Below are positions 29,018 to 42,510 of a DNA stretch of 64,000 nucleotides, piece after piece. Position 1 is the first letter of the stretch, and every line of letters begins with the position of its first letter. Source of the DNA: Bacillus litorisediminis (GTDB lineage: Bacteria > Bacillota > Bacilli > Bacillales > JC228); NCBI RefSeq assembly GCF_022808645.1, contig NZ_JAKZKT010000015.1, positions 29,309-93,308 on the forward strand, in the 5' to 3' direction. Made by a program: the position numbers and the translations under genes. The notes below the pieces were generated by a model. That model made no database searches and had not been told where the DNA came from. It saw only the letters and a program-made list of their open reading frames with translations.

Positions 29018-30325
29018 ATGAATAAACGAAATCCAAATGCAGTACTAGATGTTCGCGAAGTTCCCAAGTGGAATCAATGGATCATATTAAGTATACAGCA
29101 CTTATTTGCGATGTTTGGCGCTACCATTTTAGTGCCGATTTTAGTAGGATTAGAGCCAGCTGTAGCATTGCTTTCAAGCGGTTTAGGTACACTTGCTTAC
29201 CTAGCCATTACAAGAGGTCAAATTCCTGCTTATCTCGGTTCATCGTTTGCCTTCATCAACCCGATTCTTACTGCAAAGGCCCTTGATGGCCAAGAATCCG
29301 TAATGATAGGTTGCTTTGTAGCTGGTCTTGTTTACGGAATTGTAGCCTTATTATTGAAAGGTCTAGGCACAGGCTGGTTATTTACGGTGCTGCCTCCAGT
29401 CGTTGTTGGGCCAATCATTATGGTTATCGGTCTTAGCCTAGCACCGACTGCTGTTGATATGGCGATGTATGAAACAACTGCAGCTGGCGAAAAAATTTAT
29501 CGTTTAGATTTTATACTTGTCGCTCTCATAACATTAGCTGTTACTATTATTGCTTCTATCTTTTTGAAAGGCTTCTTAAAGCTAATACCTGTTTTGATTG
29601 GGGTTGTTTGCGGATACGTTGCCGCTTACTTCTTTGGTTTAGTGGATCTCGGGTCCGTTCAAGAGGCAGCATGGTTTGCCTTGCCACATGTAATGGTACC
29701 GTTTGTGAACTACACACCTAATTTTTCATGGACGGTTGTTTGGCTCATTGCACCTGTTGCTTTTGTAACTTTAGCCGAACATACTGGTCACCAAATGGTA
29801 TTAAGTAAAGTAATTGATCGCAATTTAATTCAAAAACCGGGTCTGCACAGATCAGTATTTGGTGATGGAATTGCAACGATGATTGGAAGCGCAATTGGTG
29901 GTCCGCCATTAACAACATACGGGGAAAACATTGGTGTATTGGCCATAACACGTGTATATAGCGTATTTGTGATCGGGGGAGCAGCGGTAACCGCAATCCT
30001 GTTTTCCACAATTGGCAAGGTATCAGCCCTTATTTCTTCGATTCCTACAGCAGTTATGGGCGGTGTTTCCATCCTCTTGTTTGGTATTATCGCATCAAGC
30101 GGTCTAAGAATGCTTATTGATAATAAGGTTGATTTTTCGCAGCAAAGAAATTTAATCATTGCATCAGTTATCTTAGTTATTGGAATTGGCGGAGCTTTTA
30201 TCCAAATCGGTGACTTTACCCTTTCCGGAATGGCGTTAGCTACGCTTTCTGGAATTGTGCTGAACTTAATCCTGCCAGGAAGATCGAAAGTAGATCCTGA
30301 AGAAATGTTTCCAACAGAAAATTAA
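29018..30325 (+). CDS. pyrP: Uracil permease
   Basis: Proton-coupled uracil importer of the NCS2/UraA family, 435 aa with about 14 membrane helices. Family motifs are FAMFGATILVP near the N-terminus, the central AEHTGHQMVLSKVI with the substrate-binding Glu/His, and GDGIATMIGSAIGGPPLTTYGENIG. Supplies exogenous uracil for salvage; placed between two PyrR attenuators so its expression is lower when UMP is high. Confidence 0.96.
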   Translation: MNKRNPNAVLDVREVPKWNQWIILSIQHLFAMFGATILVPILVGLEPAVALLSSGLGTLAYLAITRGQIPAYLGSSFAFINPILTAKALDGQESVMIGCFVAGLVYGIVALLLKGLGTGWLFTVLPPVVVGPIIMVIGLSLAPTAVDMAMYETTAAGEKIYRLDFILVALITLAVTIIASIFLKGFLKLIPVLIGVVCGYVAAYFFGLVDLGSVQEAAWFALPHVMVPFVNYTPNFSWTVVWLIAPVAFVTLAEHTGHQMVLSKVIDRNLIQKPGLHRSVFGDGIATMIGSAIGGPPLTTYGENIGVLAITRVYSVFVIGGAAVTAILFSTIGKVSALISSIPTAVMGGVSILLFGIIASSGLRMLIDNKVDFSQQRNLIIASVILVIGIGGAFIQIGDFTLSGMALATLSGIVLNLILPGRSKVDPEEMFPTEN

Positions 30326-30350
30326 ATAAAAGATTAAACCTTTTAATAGT

Positions 30351-30455
30351 AGTCCCGAGAGGCTGCAAAAGGTGTAATGAGGAGAAGGGAACATGTATGA
30401 TCTCCTGCTCTCCCATGCTTTCACGCACCTTGAGTCTCTCTCAAGGTGTTTTTTT
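30351..30455 (+). ncRNA. PyrR attenuator 3 (pyrP-pyrB)
   Basis: Binding loop AGTCCCGAGAGGCT (30351-30364), then a terminator CACCTTGAG/CTCAAGGTG with seven T (30426-30455). Confidence 0.93.
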
Positions 30456-30493
30456 AAAAAGTTTTGCAAATTTAAGGTGGAGGATGAAAAAGA

Positions 30494-31426
30494 ATGAAGC
30501 ATTTTGTATCGATGGAAGACTTTCTTGCGGATGATATTCAAAGCATTCTTTCATTAGCAAAGGAACATGAAGAACACAAGATTCCCATGCAAAATAAAGA
30601 GATATTCGCAGCCAATCTTTTCTATGAACCTAGTACTCGCACTAAATCTAGCTTTGAAGTAGCGCAAAGAAAGCTTGGGTTAAATATAATCCAATTTGAA
30701 GTAATCCATTCTAGTGTTCAAAAAGGGGAGACTCTTTATGACACGGTCAAAACATTCGAAGCAATCGGCTGTAATCTCTTGGTCATTCGCCACCCTGAAA
30801 CGGACTATTATAAAGATTTAATTCCTTATCTTAACATACCGCTTATTAACGGAGGAGACGGAAGCGGGCAGCATCCATCCCAATGCCTGCTTGATCTTTA
30901 CACAATCCAGAAAGAATTTGGCAGCTTTAAGGGGGTAAAGGTTTTAATAGCGGGTGACCTGAAACATAGCCGCGTTGCCAGATCTAATGCGCGTGCTTTG
31001 GCTATGCTGGGGGCAAAAGTGTTCTTTTACAGCCCTGCTGAATGGGTCGATGAAGAGCTCCTGCAGTGGGGCAGCTTTCGCCATATAGACGACGTGCTGT
31101 CAATAGTCGATGTAGTAATGATGCTGCGCGTGCAATTAGAACGGCATACAGAAAAGGGGAAAATAGAAGATTACCATAGTCAATATGGTCTGACGATAGA
31201 GCGAGCGAAAAGAATGAAGCCCGGAAGTATTATTATGCACCCTGCTCCTGTGAATAGAGGAGTAGAGATAGCGGGTGCATTAGTAGAATCGTCGCAATCG
31301 AGGATTTTTGAGCAAATGAGAAATGGTGTTTATGTAAGAATGGCCATGATTGACTCACTACTACAAAAATGGGGGATTGGAACAAATGAAAACACTGCTA
31401 AAGAACGTACAATGGTTGGATGGTAA
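30494..31426 (+). CDS. pyrB: Aspartate carbamoyltransferase catalytic subunit
   Basis: Condenses carbamoyl phosphate and aspartate, the second step of UMP synthesis; 310 aa. The carbamoyl phosphate motif is [12 protein letters not shown] (about residue 44), with [11 protein letters not shown] and the aspartate-binding MMLRVQLER. No regulatory subunit (pyrI) is nearby, as in other Bacilli. The C-terminus overlaps pyrC by about 41 bases, which suggests coupling. Confidence 0.96.
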   Translation: MKHFVSMEDFLADDIQSILSLAKEHEEHKIPMQNKEIFAANLFYEPSTRTKSSFEVAQRKLGLNIIQFEVIHSSVQKGETLYDTVKTFEAIGCNLLVIRHPETDYYKDLIPYLNIPLINGGDGSGQHPSQCLLDLYTIQKEFGSFKGVKVLIAGDLKHSRVARSNARALAMLGAKVFFYSPAEWVDEELLQWGSFRHIDDVLSIVDVVMMLRVQLERHTEKGKIEDYHSQYGLTIERAKRMKPGSIIMHPAPVNRGVEIAGALVESSQSRIFEQMRNGVYVRMAMIDSLLQKWGIGTNENTAKERTMVGW

Positions 31427-32675
31427 CAAGATTATTGCTGGAGATGTTCTAATCGAGGAGAACAAAGTTGCTGCAATGGGTCAGGATTTATCTAAAACAA
31501 GTGATGCTGAAAAAGTGATTGACGGAAACAGCCGCTTCATATTTCCGGGCTTTGTTGATTTGCATGTCCACCTGCGCCAGCCAGGCGGAGAGCATAAAGA
31601 AACGATTGAAACAGGGACAATGGCTGCTGCACGCGGAGGATTTACAACGATCGCCCCAATGCCTAATACCAAACCGGTTCCTGATTCAAGAGAAAATGTA
31701 GAAAGTCTGTTCCAGCTCATTAACAAATACGCAAAGGTACGGGTGCTCCCTTATGCTTCCATTACAGTTGCGCAAAAAGAGGAAGAACTCGTTGATTTTA
31801 AAGCTTTAAACTATGATCACGTACTCGGCTTTACCGATGATGGAGTCGGTGTCCAATCCGCTGGAATGATGTATGAAGCTATGAAGCAGGCTGCCCAAAT
31901 TGAAAAGCCGATCATTGCTCACTGTGAAGATAACACCCTCATCTGCCGCGGTTCTTTTCATGACGGAATGAAAGCTAAAGAACTTGGCGTTAACGGGATT
32001 CCATCCATATGTGAAGCTGTCCATATTGCCCGCGATGTCCTGTTGGCAGAAGCAGCCAAATGTCATTACCATGTCTGCCACGTAAGTACAAAAGAATCAG
32101 TACGGGTCATCCGGGATGCAAAAAAGGCGGGAATCCGTGTGACAGCAGAAGTAACACCGCACCATCTCTTGTTAACAGAAGATGATATTAAAGAACCGTT
32201 AACTTCGTATAAAATGAATCCTCCTCTGCGTGCAAAAGAGGACAGAGATGCTTTAATTGAAGGATTACTCGATGGAACGATTGATTTCATTGCAACAGAC
32301 CATGCACCGCATACCCAAGAGGAAAAAGCAAAGGAATTAGATCAGGCACCATTTGGAATCGTCGGATTAGAAACAGCCTTTCCGCTTTTGTATACACACT
32401 TTGTCGAAAAGGGTGTATTCACTTTAAAACAATTGGTGGATTGGCTTACAGTGCGCCCAAGTGAAGCATTTGGTCTTACCTTTGGCCGATTGCAAATTGG
32501 AGCAATAGCGGATCTTGTTTTAATAGATGTAAATGAAGAAAGGCAGATAGACGTTGAGACATTTTTATCTAAAGGTAAAAACACTCCATTTCATGGCTGG
32601 AATTGTAAAGGTTGGCCAGTGATGACATTTGTCAACGGGAAATTGGTTTACTCAGCAGAGGGGGTAGTGGTATGA
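31386..32675 (+). CDS. pyrC: Dihydroorotase (class I)
   Basis: Zinc amidohydrolase cyclising carbamoyl aspartate, 429 aa. Metal ligands are visible in [11 protein letters not shown] (about residue 58) and [14 protein letters not shown] (Asp near 304), with HCEDN and CHVST between. ATG 31386 ([12 protein letters not shown]) lies inside pyrB; GGGGGATTGGA serves as the ribosome site. Its stop overlaps the carA start by four bases. Confidence 0.96.
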   Translation: MKTLLKNVQWLDGNKIIAGDVLIEENKVAAMGQDLSKTSDAEKVIDGNSRFIFPGFVDLHVHLRQPGGEHKETIETGTMAAARGGFTTIAPMPNTKPVPDSRENVESLFQLINKYAKVRVLPYASITVAQKEEELVDFKALNYDHVLGFTDDGVGVQSAGMMYEAMKQAAQIEKPIIAHCEDNTLICRGSFHDGMKAKELGVNGIPSICEAVHIARDVLLAEAAKCHYHVCHVSTKESVRVIRDAKKAGIRVTAEVTPHHLLLTEDDIKEPLTSYKMNPPLRAKEDRDALIEGLLDGTIDFIATDHAPHTQEEKAKELDQAPFGIVGLETAFPLLYTHFVEKGVFTLKQLVDWLTVRPSEAFGLTFGRLQIGAIADLVLIDVNEERQIDVETFLSKGKNTPFHGWNCKGWPVMTFVNGKLVYSAEGVVV

Positions 32676-33769
32676 AAAAGAAACTAATTCTAGAAAATGG
32701 CATTGTTATGGAGGGAGAAGGCTTTGGTTATGACTCTAAAATCTATGGAGAAGTCGTCTTTCAGACAGGAATGACCGGGTATCAGGAGGTACTGACGGAT
32801 CCATCCTACTGCGGACAAATAGTGGTGATGACGTATCCCTTAATCGGAAACTACGGAATCAACCGCGATGATATGGAGTCCTTTAAGCCTCATATTCAGG
32901 CTCTAATCGTAAAAGAAAACTGTGACCTCCCTTCACATTGGAAGCAAAAATGGTCGATTGATGAGTATCTCAAACTTCACCAAATCCCAGGTTTAAGCGG
33001 AATTGATACAAGAATGTTAACTCGTATTATTCGGGAGCATGGTTCATTGAAAGCAGCGATTGTAAATGCAGATGCCGATGAAAAAACAATATTACAAAAC
33101 TTAAAAACGAGACATTGGCCAACTGATCAGGTTGCGCAAGTGTCAACTAAAACGCCGTACCCCAGTCCGGGAAGAGGAAAACGGGTCGTAGTTGTAGACT
33201 TTGGGATGAAGCATAATATTCTGAGCGAATTAAATGAACGGGACGCCAATGTATTGGTCGTGCCTCATACTATCACAAGCGATGAATTATTACAGCTTAT
33301 GCCCGATGGGGTTGTCCTTTCTAACGGTCCCGGGGATCCTGTCGATGTTCCATATGCCATTGCCATGATTCAAGGGATATTAGGGAAAATTCCTGTATTT
33401 GGAATATGTCTGGGTCATCAGCTGCTAGCCCTCGCAAGCGGAGCGAAAACGTATAAATTAAAATTCGGCCACAGAGGTGCAAACCACCCTGTCAAAGATT
33501 TGCGGCATGACAAAGTCTATATCACTTCACAAAACCATGGATATGCAGTCAATCTAGACTCACTTGAAAATACGGATTTAGAACTAACCCATATTGCTGT
33601 AAACGATGGAACGGTTGAAGGTGTCCGTCATAAAATTTATCCTGCTTTTTCGGTTCAATACCATCCAGAGTCTTCTCCGGGTCCAGATGATTCCAGATAT
33701 CTCTTTGATGAATTTATGGAGCTTATAGAGAAGAGTCATTCCGAAACAATGCTGATATTGAAAAAATAG
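32672..33769 (+). CDS. carA: Carbamoyl-phosphate synthase small subunit (pyrimidine-specific)
   Basis: Glutamine amidotransferase subunit (PyrAA), 365 aa, feeding ammonia to CarB. The N-terminal small domain starts [15 protein letters not shown]. The class I amidotransferase triad is present: Cys in [11 protein letters not shown], and His/Glu in [12 protein letters not shown] 32672 has GAGGGGG upstream and overlaps the pyrC stop. An in-frame upstream extension lies inside pyrC and is not used. Confidence 0.96.
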   Translation: MKKKLILENGIVMEGEGFGYDSKIYGEVVFQTGMTGYQEVLTDPSYCGQIVVMTYPLIGNYGINRDDMESFKPHIQALIVKENCDLPSHWKQKWSIDEYLKLHQIPGLSGIDTRMLTRIIREHGSLKAAIVNADADEKTILQNLKTRHWPTDQVAQVSTKTPYPSPGRGKRVVVVDFGMKHNILSELNERDANVLVVPHTITSDELLQLMPDGVVLSNGPGDPVDVPYAIAMIQGILGKIPVFGICLGHQLLALASGAKTYKLKFGHRGANHPVKDLRHDKVYITSQNHGYAVNLDSLENTDLELTHIAVNDGTVEGVRHKIYPAFSVQYHPESSPGPDDSRYLFDEFMELIEKSHSETMLILKK

Positions 33770-33853
33770 AATCTGAGCTTATATCGCGGATTTGGAAAAC
33801 CGATACAATACTGAAACAACTTACAATCGTTTGAAACTGAAAGGAGCTTTCTT

Positions 33854-36800
33854 ATGCCAAGAAGAGACGATATACAAACCATTATGGTAATTGGATCTGG
33901 CCCGATTGTGATTGGTCAGGCAGCTGAATTTGACTATGCCGGAACACAGGCATGCCTGGCATTAAAAGAGGAAGGGTATCGAGTTATTCTAGTAAACTCC
34001 AACCCTGCTACCATTATGACTGATCCTGAAATGGCAGATGTTGTTTACATCGAGCCGCTAACCCTTGAATTTGTCTCTCGCATTATCAGAAAAGAACGCC
34101 CAGATGCGCTGCTTCCTACGCTAGGAGGTCAAACAGGTCTTAACCTCGCTGTTGAACTTGATCAATCTGGTATTTTAAAAGAATGTAATGTTGAGTTAAT
34201 TGGTACGAAATTATCGTCGATTCAGCAGGCAGAAGACCGCGAACTTTTCCGCTCACTGATGGAGGAGCTGAATCAGCCTGTTCCAGAAAGTTCAATCGTC
34301 CATACAATGGATGATGCTTTGCAGTTTGTCGAAATGATTGGCTACCCTGTTATTGTTCGTCCAGCCTACACACTTGGCGGGACAGGAGGAGGAATTTGTG
34401 ATAACGAACAATCTTTACGAGAAACTGTGAAGAATGGATTGAAAATGAGTCCTGTCGGCCAAGTCCTGCTTGAAAAAAGTATTGCCGGCATGAAGGAAAT
34501 AGAGTACGAAGTAATGCGTGACCATAAGGATCAGGCAATTGTTGTTTGTAACATGGAGAACTTTGATCCAGTCGGTATTCATACAGGAGATTCAATCGTA
34601 GTTGCACCAAGCCAGACGTTATCTGATCAAGAGTTTCAAATGTTAAGAACGGTTTCACTAGATATTATCCGTGCCTTAAAAATTGAGGGCGGGTGTAATG
34701 TTCAGCTCGCGCTTGACCCGCACAGCTCCCAATACTATGTCATTGAAGTGAATCCAAGGGTAAGCCGTTCATCAGCCCTAGCTTCCAAAGCTACCGGTTA
34801 TCCAATTGCCAAACTCGCAGCTAAATTGGCAGTAGGATATTCTCTCGATGAAATTACGAATCCAGTAACAGGCAGTACTTTTGCAAGCTTTGAACCAACT
34901 CTAGATTATGTCGTAACGAAAATTCCAAGATGGCCATTTGATAAGTTTGAGTCAGCAAAACGCACTCTTGGCCCGCAAATGAAAGCAACCGGGGAAGTAA
35001 TGGCAATTGGAAGAAACTTTGAAGAATCCCTTTTAAAAGCCGTTAGATCTCTAGAACTGGGAACATCTCATTTATCTATGTCAGAACTAGAAGAAGTTTC
35101 AGAGGAACTGCTCGTAAAACGGATCCAAAAAGCCGGTGATGAAAGACTATTTTATATTGCTGAAGCCCTAAGAAGAGGGATTGATACAGAAATAATCCAC
35201 GATTGGAGCAAGATTGACCGCTTCTTCTTATGGAAACTGGAAAGAATTATAGAAATGGAAAATGAGCTGAAAAACAATGCCAATAACTTTGAATGTTTAA
35301 AGAAGGCAAAGAAAATGGGCTTCTCTGACTGGGCAATCGCCAAGCTATGGGAACAGACGGTGGAAGAGGTTGAAGCATTTAGAAAACGTGAAAACCTGAA
35401 GCCCGTTTACAAAATGGTTGACACATGTGGAGCGGAATTTGAAGCGAAGACACCTTATTTCTACAGCACTTATGAACAAGAGAATGAGTCGATTCCAAGC
35501 GATAAAGAAAAAGTGGTTGTGATCGGAAGCGGACCGATTCGAATCGGGCAAGGAGTGGAATTTGACTATTCTACCGTACACTCCGTCTGGGCGATTCAAG
35601 AGCTTGGATACGAAGCAATCGTTATTAATAACAATCCAGAAACAGTATCAACCGATTATTCCATGAGTGACCGCCTCTATTTTGAACCGTTGACAATTGA
35701 AGATGTTATGCATGTGATTGAACTGGAACAACCAATCGGGGTGATCGTACAGTTCGGAGGCCAAACAGCTATTAATCTAGCAGACGGTCTAGCCAAGCGG
35801 GGAGTAAGAATACTAGGTACAAGTCTGGATAGCATTGACCTGGCCGAAGACAGAAAACGGTTTGAACAATTACTCGATCAGCAAGGAATTGCAAAGCCGC
35901 AAGGAACCACAGTGTTTACTGTTGAGGAAGCAATCTACGCAGCAAAAGGAATCGGTTATCCGGTATTAGTCCGTCCGTCTTACGTCCTTGGCGGAAGAGC
36001 AATGGAGATTGTCTACAACGAGTCAGAACTTGCTTCTTATATGGCCAATGCTGTGAAAATCAATTCAGAACACCCTGTACTGATTGACCGTTACATTACT
36101 GGTAAAGAAGTAGAGGTCGATGCGATTTCCGATGGGGAACAAATCCTCATTCCAGGGATTATGGAACATATTGAAAGAGCGGGTGTCCATTCAGGGGATT
36201 CCATTGCAGTTTATCCGCCGCAAAACTTAACACCTACGCAAATTAAAAAAGTAATCGAGAGTGCCAGAAAGCTAGCGAGAGGCTTAAAAATTAAAGGCTT
36301 GTTCAATATTCAGTATGTACTGTCGGAAGATGAATTTTACGTAATTGAGGTTAATCCGCGCTCAAGCCGGACACTGCCTTTCTTAAGTAAAATCACGAAT
36401 GTCCCAATGGCAAACATCGCGACTAAGATCATGCTTGGAGCTTCCTTGAAAAACTTAGGAATTGAAACTGAATATGTCGAGCCTAACGATGAAGTATATG
36501 TAAAGGTGCCAGTCTTCTCCTTTGCTAAACTTAGAAGACTAGATGTCACCCTCGGACCTGAAATGAAGTCGACAGGTGAGGTGATGGGAAAAGACCAAAC
36601 ACTTGAAAAAGCCTTATACAAAGGTCTCAAAGCGGCTGGATTCAAAATACCTCAACATGGAAATGTGCTGCTGACTGTAGCAGATAAAGATAAGGATGAA
36701 GCGGTCCGTCTGGCTAACAGACTGTATCAGCTCGGATTCCAGCTCCTTGCAACGAAAGGAACGGCAGAGATGTTAGAAAATGCCGGCTTGCCTGTAAAAG

Positions 36801-37064
36801 AGGTAGAGAAAATTGGCCAAAGCGGCCCAACCTTACTAGATGAAATCAGACAAAACCAGGTTCAAATTGTAATAAACACTCTAACTAAAGGAAAACAGCC
36901 GGAAAGAGACGGATTTAGAATCCGAAGAGAATCGGTTGAAAACGGAATTCCATGTCTGACATCTCTTGATACGGCAGAAGCGTTAATTCGTGTGATTGAG
37001 TCGATGACGTTTTCGACAGCAGGGTTGACAAAGTCTAAAGAAAAGCTGACAAAGGAGCTTCATT

Positions 37065-37075
<11 letters not shown>
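33854..37075 (+). CDS. carB: Carbamoyl-phosphate synthase large subunit
   Basis: Large subunit (PyrAB), 1073 aa, making carbamoyl phosphate from ammonia, bicarbonate and two ATP. Two homologous ATP-grasp halves are visible: the first begins [21 protein letters not shown] and the second [20 protein letters not shown] (about residue 555). Each has the [13 protein letters not shown] / [13 protein letters not shown] motif. The C-terminal MGS-like domain (about 935-1073) binds allosteric effectors. The 84-bp gap after carA is one of the few within the pyr operon. It overlaps pyrK by 11 bases. Confidence 0.97.
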
Positions 37076-39445
<2,370 letters not shown>

Positions 39446-39449
<4 letters not shown>

Positions 39450-40069
39450 GTTATGAAGTGGCGAAAAAATTACTAGAAATAGGTGCAGTCGAGCTAAGAC
39501 CCAATCAACCCTTTACACTAAGCTCTGGTCTTCTTTCACCGATTTATTGCGATAATCGGCTCACCCTTTCTTTTCCTTCTGTACGTAAATTAATTGCGCA
39601 GCAATTAGCTAATAAAATCAATGAAAAGTTTCCTGAAGCAACTCATATTTCAGGAACTGCAACAGCCGGAATTCCTCATGCAGCCTTGGTCAGTGAACAA
39701 TTAAATCTGCCAATGAGCTATATCAGAGGCGAATCTAAAGGGCATGGCCGAAAAAATCTTATTGAAGGCCTAATTAAAGAAGAGGACAAGGTCGTTGTAA
39801 TTGAGGATTTAATTTCGACAGGGAAAAGTGTGATTAAAGCTGTTCATGCATTGCGGGATAACGGAATCGATGTGCTTGGTACAGTTTCAATCTTTACTTA
39901 TGAACTTCAAAAAGGAATTGACCAGCTTCAAGAGCATGATATTCTAAACTTTTCAATTTGTACGTTTCCTGAATTAATCGAGGCTGCTTTAGAAGTGAAT
40001 GCAATTAGTGAAGAGGATGCAGAAACGTTAAGGAATTGGCAGCAAGATCCGGAAAATTGGAAACTCTAA
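39446..40069 (+). CDS. pyrE: Orotate phosphoribosyltransferase
   Basis: Adds PRPP to orotate to give OMP, 207 aa. The PRPP motif VVVIEDLISTGKS is near residue 117, and the flexible loop RGESKGHGRKN is complete. ATG 39446 follows GGGAGG and overlaps the pyrF stop. It is the last gene of the pyr operon; the cys genes that follow in B. subtilis are absent here. Confidence 0.95.
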
Positions 40070-40122
40070 TACTAGTAGTTTCAACGATGTGCATTAGCTA
40101 TGTGAAAATACCTTAATAAATT

Positions 40123-40214
40123 AGAACAATAAAGCGGATATTCTCTTTTTTTTAACATATAATGGCAAGGGATTTTGTTGAAAAAAGGAAATAGATAGTC
40201 CTCTTTATTGTTCT
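40123..40214 (+). terminator. Possible long-loop terminator of the pyr operon
   Basis: AGAACAATAAAG (40123-40134) is perfectly complementary to CTTTATTGTTCT (40203-40214), with the latter running into TTTTTTATTTT. The enclosed 68 nt are AT rich and include an isolated TATAAT. The long loop is unusual for an intrinsic terminator. No simpler terminator is visible in the 275-bp gap. Confidence 0.45.
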
Positions 40215-40344
40215 TTTTTATTTTCTTCTCTAATCCTATATACGTCTCAAGACCTAGATCAATTTCCATCTTCCGATGGGTATCATTTCCTTTGTTTTCC
40301 ATTAAATTTAGAGAGAGTTCTAGAAGAAAAGAGAGGATGAAACC

Positions 40345-41274
40345 ATGTCAGTTTTAGAAGTAAGCGAGTTGCGTAAATCGTTTGGAAGTGTTCACGCAGT
40401 GAACGGCATAAGCTTTTCTGTCAATAAAAGCGAAGTATTCACGATTATCGGACCAAATGGAGCAGGTAAAACGACAACACTTGAGATGATCCAAGGTCTT
40501 ATCCCGCCAGATCATGGGCAAATTGCATTTGGGGACATGAATTGGGACAAAGACGCAGAAAAAATCAAAATGATGATTGGCGTTCAGCCGCAGTCCAGTG
40601 CTTTATTTGATTTACTGACAGTCCAAGAAAACATAGAACTATTTGCCTCCTTTTACTCCAAACAAGTTCCCACTAGCGAAGTCCTTGAAATGATCAATTT
40701 GAAAGAGCATCAGAATAAACAGGTTAAAAAGCTTTCAGGCGGGCAAAGACAGCGGCTGGCAATTGGTCTGGCGATGATTAATGACCCTGAAATGATTTTT
40801 TTGGATGAACCGACAACAGGCTTGGATCCGCAGGCAAGACGAAATATTTGGGACATTATTGTAAAGCTCAAGGATATGGGAAAAACCGTTGTGCTGACAA
40901 CACATTACATGGAAGAGGCGGAAAAATTGAGTGACCGCGTCTGTATTGTCGATAATGGCAAGATTATATCGATCGATACTCCAGCTGCATTAATCGAACA
41001 ATTGACAAAAGAGCGTGAAGTTAGGTTATCCTTCGCAGAACATGAGGAAGCTGCAGCAAAAACGTTACAAATCATGCAAAATCATCCCTCTGTTGTACGG
41101 ACTGCAGGGGAAGGAACCCAACTGAAGCTTTGGACAATTCATCCAGAAGACACCTTATTTGCTTTATTTGCCTTTACTAAAGAGCAAGGCTATCGGGTCG
41201 AACAGGTCTCCATTCGGGAGTTAAGTCTTGAAGATGTATTTATTGCATTTACAGGAAAGGAATGGAGGGATTAA
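40345..41274 (+). CDS. ABC transporter ATP-binding protein (drug/antibiotic-export type)
   Basis: A 309-aa nucleotide-binding subunit of an ABC-2 exporter. Walker A is GPNGAGKTT (about residue 38), the signature is LSGGQRQRLAIG (about 131), Walker B is MIFLDEPTTG (about 150) and the H-loop is LTTHYMEEAE. A C-terminal extension of about 90 residues resembles DrrA/CcmA-type exporters. The substrate cannot be told. GAGAGGATG precedes the ATG. The permease overlaps or abuts directly downstream, forming a two-gene operon inserted between pyrE and rqcH. Confidence 0.92.
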   Translation: MSVLEVSELRKSFGSVHAVNGISFSVNKSEVFTIIGPNGAGKTTTLEMIQGLIPPDHGQIAFGDMNWDKDAEKIKMMIGVQPQSSALFDLLTVQENIELFASFYSKQVPTSEVLEMINLKEHQNKQVKKLSGGQRQRLAIGLAMINDPEMIFLDEPTTGLDPQARRNIWDIIVKLKDMGKTVVLTTHYMEEAEKLSDRVCIVDNGKIISIDTPAALIEQLTKEREVRLSFAEHEEAAAKTLQIMQNHPSVVRTAGEGTQLKLWTIHPEDTLFALFAFTKEQGYRVEQVSIRELSLEDVFIAFTGKEWRD

Positions 41275-41275
41275 G

Positions 41276-42397
41276 ATGAAACTTGGGAAACAATTTAGAC
41301 AAATGTTTATGGCCCAGTTAAAAATGACTTTTCGCGAAAAACAAGCATGGTTTTGGGGAATTTTCTTTCCTGTTATTCTGATGGTTATATTTATGCTGAT
41401 ATTTAGCGGAGATTCAAACGAAGAGTTCGAGGCCAAAGTGGCAATAGTCAATGAGAATCCGAACGAGACATCGCAAATGCTGTTTGAGCAGATTCAAAAC
41501 CTTTCTATGCTTGAAATTGAAACGGGAGAGCCAGTAAGCAGGGAACAGGCAGAATCCTGGCTCAAAGAGGAAGACGTCAATGCTGTTATCGTACTTCCAG
41601 AAACTCTGGATGAAAAATCAATTCTATTAATGGTAAACAGGGAGAATGAAAGAAACGTTACGACTCAAGCAGTATCCAGTTTGTTAAATAATTTTATTCA
41701 GTCAGCCAATCTCATGGCATTAGGTGGAACTCCGACTTACGAGTTACAATTCGAGTCAATTTCCTCTGGTAGCAGCAATTTACAGCAAGAAGATTTTATC
41801 TTAACAGGTATGATTGCCTTATCAATTGCCCAAGGCGGTCTTTTTGGGATGGTCGATTTAGTTGACATGCGCCGAAAAGGACTAATGAAGAGACTGCGCA
41901 TGACTCCTGCAAAGATGGGGTTATTCGGACTGAGTGATATGACCATGAGGATGATATTTGCATGTGTCCAAATCATTCTATTATCGCTAATTGGCGTATT
42001 AGGATTTGGAGCCAACTTACACATCGATTTCCTTAGTCTCCTCGTTGTTTTCCTAATAGGAGCTTTATCTTTTAATGCAATCGGTTATTTATTTTCCTCC
42101 TTCAGTAAAACAATGGAGTCCTATATGGGATTAGCCAATATCACGAGCTTCTTAATGATGTTCCTAAGCGGGATCTTTTTCCCGGTTGAAACTATGCCCG
42201 ATTGGCTCCAGCCTGTATCGCAAGTGCTGCCGCTTACATATTTTGTAGACGGATTAAGAGACTCAATGGTGTATGAAACAGGTATAACCACCAGTTCGTT
42301 CTGGATAGGGATTGGAATTGTAGTAATCTGGGGGCTCATTTCGTTTTTCATCGGTTCTTTTGTTTATAAATCAAAGGCGATTGCGGAAACAAGGTAA
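41276..42397 (+). CDS. ABC-2 type transporter permease
   Basis: A 373-aa integral membrane partner of the upstream ATPase. An N-terminal helix (WFWGIFFPVILMVIFMLIF) is followed by an extracytoplasmic domain of about 130 residues. Five helices follow, with the ABC-2 region LMKRLRMTPAKMGLFGLSD and SGIFFPVETMPDWLQPVSQVLPLTYFVDGLR. This is the DrrB/YfiM-N class; likely an efflux or lipid/peptide exporter. ATG 41276 lies two bases after the ATPase stop, with GGAGGG upstream. Confidence 0.9.
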   Translation: MKLGKQFRQMFMAQLKMTFREKQAWFWGIFFPVILMVIFMLIFSGDSNEEFEAKVAIVNENPNETSQMLFEQIQNLSMLEIETGEPVSREQAESWLKEEDVNAVIVLPETLDEKSILLMVNRENERNVTTQAVSSLLNNFIQSANLMALGGTPTYELQFESISSGSSNLQQEDFILTGMIALSIAQGGLFGMVDLVDMRRKGLMKRLRMTPAKMGLFGLSDMTMRMIFACVQIILLSLIGVLGFGANLHIDFLSLLVVFLIGALSFNAIGYLFSSFSKTMESYMGLANITSFLMMFLSGIFFPVETMPDWLQPVSQVLPLTYFVDGLRDSMVYETGITTSSFWIGIGIVVIWGLISFFIGSFVYKSKAIAETR

Positions 42398-42406
42398 TCG
42401 TAATGA

Positions 42407-42440
42407 CCATTCCATATGTTGTGGAATGGATTCTTTTTTT
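42407..42440 (+). terminator. Intrinsic terminator of the ABC operon
   Basis: An 8-bp perfect stem CCATTCCA/TGGAATGG followed by TTCTTTTTTT, ten bases after the permease stop. Confidence 0.85.
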
Positions 42441-42459
42441 GGAAAGTACTCCAATCATA

Positions 42460-42507
42460 AAAAAACAACCTGCAAAAGTCATCAGGACTCTGCGGGCCGT
42501 TTTTTTA
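42460..42507. terminator. Bidirectional terminator between ABC permease and rqcH
   Basis: CCTGCA pairs with TGCGGG around a 16-nt loop, with A runs on one side and T runs on the other, so it can end transcripts in both directions. It mainly serves rqcH, which ends at 42511 on the minus strand. Confidence 0.75.
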
Positions 42508-42510
42508 AAT

